A DNA stretch of 44,039 nucleotides. Origin: Rhodospirillales bacterium (GTDB lineage Bacteria; Pseudomonadota; Alphaproteobacteria; Geminicoccales; Geminicoccaceae). Each line of letters begins with the position of its first letter. The first letter of the stretch is position 1. The notes beneath the pieces were generated by a model that worked only from the letters and a program-made list of their open reading frames with translations, had not been told where the DNA came from and ran no database searches. The DNA is taken from assembly GCA_015490605.1 (NCBI GenBank), contig WFXL01000102.1, forward strand, positions 1 to 44,039, read 5' to 3'. Shown piece after piece: positions 42,335-44,039 of this stretch. A program made the translations under genes and the position numbers.

Positions 42335-42664
42335 ATGCGCGTGCGTCAGGCACGGTTCGCCATCGGCCAGGTGGTCCGCCACCGCTTCTTCCCCTTCCGC
42401 GGGGTGATCTTCGACGTGGATCCGGAGTTCGCCAACACCGAGGAGTGGTACCAGTCGATCCCCGAGGAGATCCGCCCGCGCAAGGATCAGCCCTTCTACC
42501 ATCTGCTGGCGGAGAACGGCGAGACCTACTATATCGCCTACGTCTCCGAGCAGAACCTGGTGCCCGATGATTCGGGCGAGCCGGTGGACCATCCGCGCAT
42601 CGGCGAGTATTTCCGCGAATGGCGTGACGGGCGCTATGTCCCGCGCGAGCATGAACACCACTGA
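42335..42664 (+). CDS. hspQ: Heat shock protein HspQ
   Basis: [82 protein letters not shown]. Confidence 0.96.
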   Translation: MRVRQARFAIGQVVRHRFFPFRGVIFDVDPEFANTEEWYQSIPEEIRPRKDQPFYHLLAENGETYYIAYVSEQNLVPDDSGEPVDHPRIGEYFREWRDGRYVPREHEHH

Positions 42665-42684
42665 GGGCCGGTGGGGAGCCAGCC

Positions 42685-43344
42685 ATGGAACTGTTCGTTG
42701 ACAGTGCCGATGTGGCGGAGATCCGTGAGCTCGCCGAAACCGGCCTGGTGGCCGGCGTCACCACCAACCCCACCCTGATCGCCCGCACCGGCCGACCCCT
42801 GTTCGAGGTGCTGGAGGAGATCTGCCGGCTGGTGCCGGGTCCGGTGAGCGCCGAGGTCACCGCCACCGATGCTGATGCCATGGTGGCCGAGGGCCGGCGG
42901 CTTGCCGCCGTTGCCGCCAATATCGTGGTCAAGCTGCCGCTCACCTGGGAGGGGCTCAAGGCCTGCCGCCGGCTCGAGACGGAGGGCATCCGCACCAATG
43001 TGACACTGTGCTTCTCGCCCGCACAGGCGCTGCTGGCGGCGCGCGCCGGGGCCAGCTATGTTTCCCCCTTCGTCGGCCGGCTTGATGATGTGGGCGAGGA
43101 GGGGATGGGCCTCGTGGCCGACATTCTCACCATTTTCCGCAACTATCGCGACAGTCTGCGCACGCGGGTGCTGGCCGCCTCCATCCGCCACGTCCAGCAT
43201 GTGGTGGAGGCGGCACGACTGGGGGCGGACATCGCCACCGTGCCGCCGGCGGTGCTGCGCCAGCTGGTGCGCCATCCGCTCACCGACCTCGGCCTCGAGC
43301 GCTTCCTCGCCGACTGGCGCAAGACCGGACAGCGGATCCTCTGA
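42685..43344 (+). CDS. fsa: Fructose-6-phosphate aldolase / small transaldolase
   Basis: [91 protein letters not shown]. Confidence 0.95.
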   Translation: MELFVDSADVAEIRELAETGLVAGVTTNPTLIARTGRPLFEVLEEICRLVPGPVSAEVTATDADAMVAEGRRLAAVAANIVVKLPLTWEGLKACRRLETEGIRTNVTLCFSPAQALLAARAGASYVSPFVGRLDDVGEEGMGLVADILTIFRNYRDSLRTRVLAASIRHVQHVVEAARLGADIATVPPAVLRQLVRHPLTDLGLERFLADWRKTGQRIL

Positions 43345-43366
43345 CCCCAGCGAGGGAGGGCACGCC

Positions 43367-43828
43367 ATGCGCCGCAGGGATCTGTTCGCCGGCCTTCTGG
43401 CCACGCTCCTCGCCGCCAGCCCCGCCGCTGCCACCACCCATCTGAATGCGCTGCTGGACGGCCTGCTGCCGCCGCAGACGCCCCAGGGACGGGTGGAGGT
43501 GGCCGCGCGCATCGAGCCCGCCGGCGAACACTTCCGGCTGGTGGTGGAACTGCGGCCGCTGGGCGATGCCAAGCTGGTGGCCGATCCCGGCTCGGTGCTG
43601 CGGGCGGAGGCGGCCGAAGGCATCACCTGGCTCGAGCCCGAGACCAAGGCGCTGGAGCCGGGCCGCATCTATTTCGACGGCCCCATCACCCTCGCCCTGT
43701 CCTTCCGCGCCGACGGGCCGGGCGAGGTGCGGGCGAGGCTGGACTACGCCTGGTGTTTGGTGGGCTTCCAGTGCCTCTTCGGCGAGGAACGGGTGCGGCT
43801 TCCGCTCACCACCGTCCCGGCCGGCTGA
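43367..43828 (+). CDS. Exported protein of unknown function, possibly DsbD N-domain-like
   Basis: Signal MRRRDLFAGLLATLLAASPAAA; Cys pair in YAWCLVGFQCLFGEERVRLPL. Confidence 0.65.
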   Translation: MRRRDLFAGLLATLLAASPAAATTHLNALLDGLLPPQTPQGRVEVAARIEPAGEHFRLVVELRPLGDAKLVADPGSVLRAEAAEGITWLEPETKALEPGRIYFDGPITLALSFRADGPGEVRARLDYAWCLVGFQCLFGEERVRLPLTTVPAG

Positions 43829-43836
43829 GGCGTGAG

Positions 43837-43853
43837 CGTGCCTTTCCGGCACG
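43837..43853 (+). terminator. Stem-loop after the last CDS
   Basis: CGTGCC-TTTCC-GGCACG 9 nt after the stop codon. Confidence 0.4.
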
Positions 43854-43950
43854 TCAGGGGATGAGTCCGCCCCGGGCCCACCTGCAGGCACCCTTGTGCC
43901 CCCGGCGCCGGTGACTATGCTGGGCTCATGGTCGGCTGCAGTCCGTGGCC

Positions 43951-44039
43951 GGCGGGGTCAGAAACATGGGGCAGGGATCCGTGCGACGGCAGCAACAGTG
44001 GCGTCGCACGGATCCCTGCCCCATGTTTCTGACCCCGCC
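43951..44039. repeat. Perfect 38-bp inverted repeat, 13-nt loop, ending at the window edge
   Basis: Left arm GGCGGGGTCAGAAACATGGGGCAGGGATCCGTGCGACG (43951-43988), loop GCAGCAACAGTGG, right arm 44002-44039 is its exact reverse complement. Confidence 0.97.

Overview
This is a 44 kb high-GC, densely coding window that looks alphaproteobacterial by gene content (taxon is an inference). It is mostly chromosomal core genes: tatC-serS-surE-nlpD-like, AsmA, a GGDEF protein, a mannose-1-P guanylyltransferase, xseA-mazG, the two subunits of methylmalonyl-CoA mutase, a phenylacetate (paa) cluster, mutS-ftsH, msrP, a DUF4212/sodium-solute symporter pair, TolC, the PPDK regulatory protein, hemE, hspQ and fsa. 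No CRISPR array, rRNA, tRNA, prophage or complete defence island was recognised. Signals the ORF track does not explain: (1) a frameshifted, unlisted gene on the minus strand at 12308-12552, encoding a small winged-helix-like protein; (2) a perfect 38-bp inverted repeat ending exactly at the window end; (3) a four-copy degenerate 63/64-bp tandem repeat with a ~127-bp super-period at 35611-35865; (4) a translationally coupled two-gene exported/outer-membrane-barrel locus at 16976-20025 with no family I recognise; (5) a tatC that appears 5'-truncated. I did not find convincing evidence of a complete new multi-gene system. The barrel/partner pair and the repeat array are the best candidates for undescribed biology.
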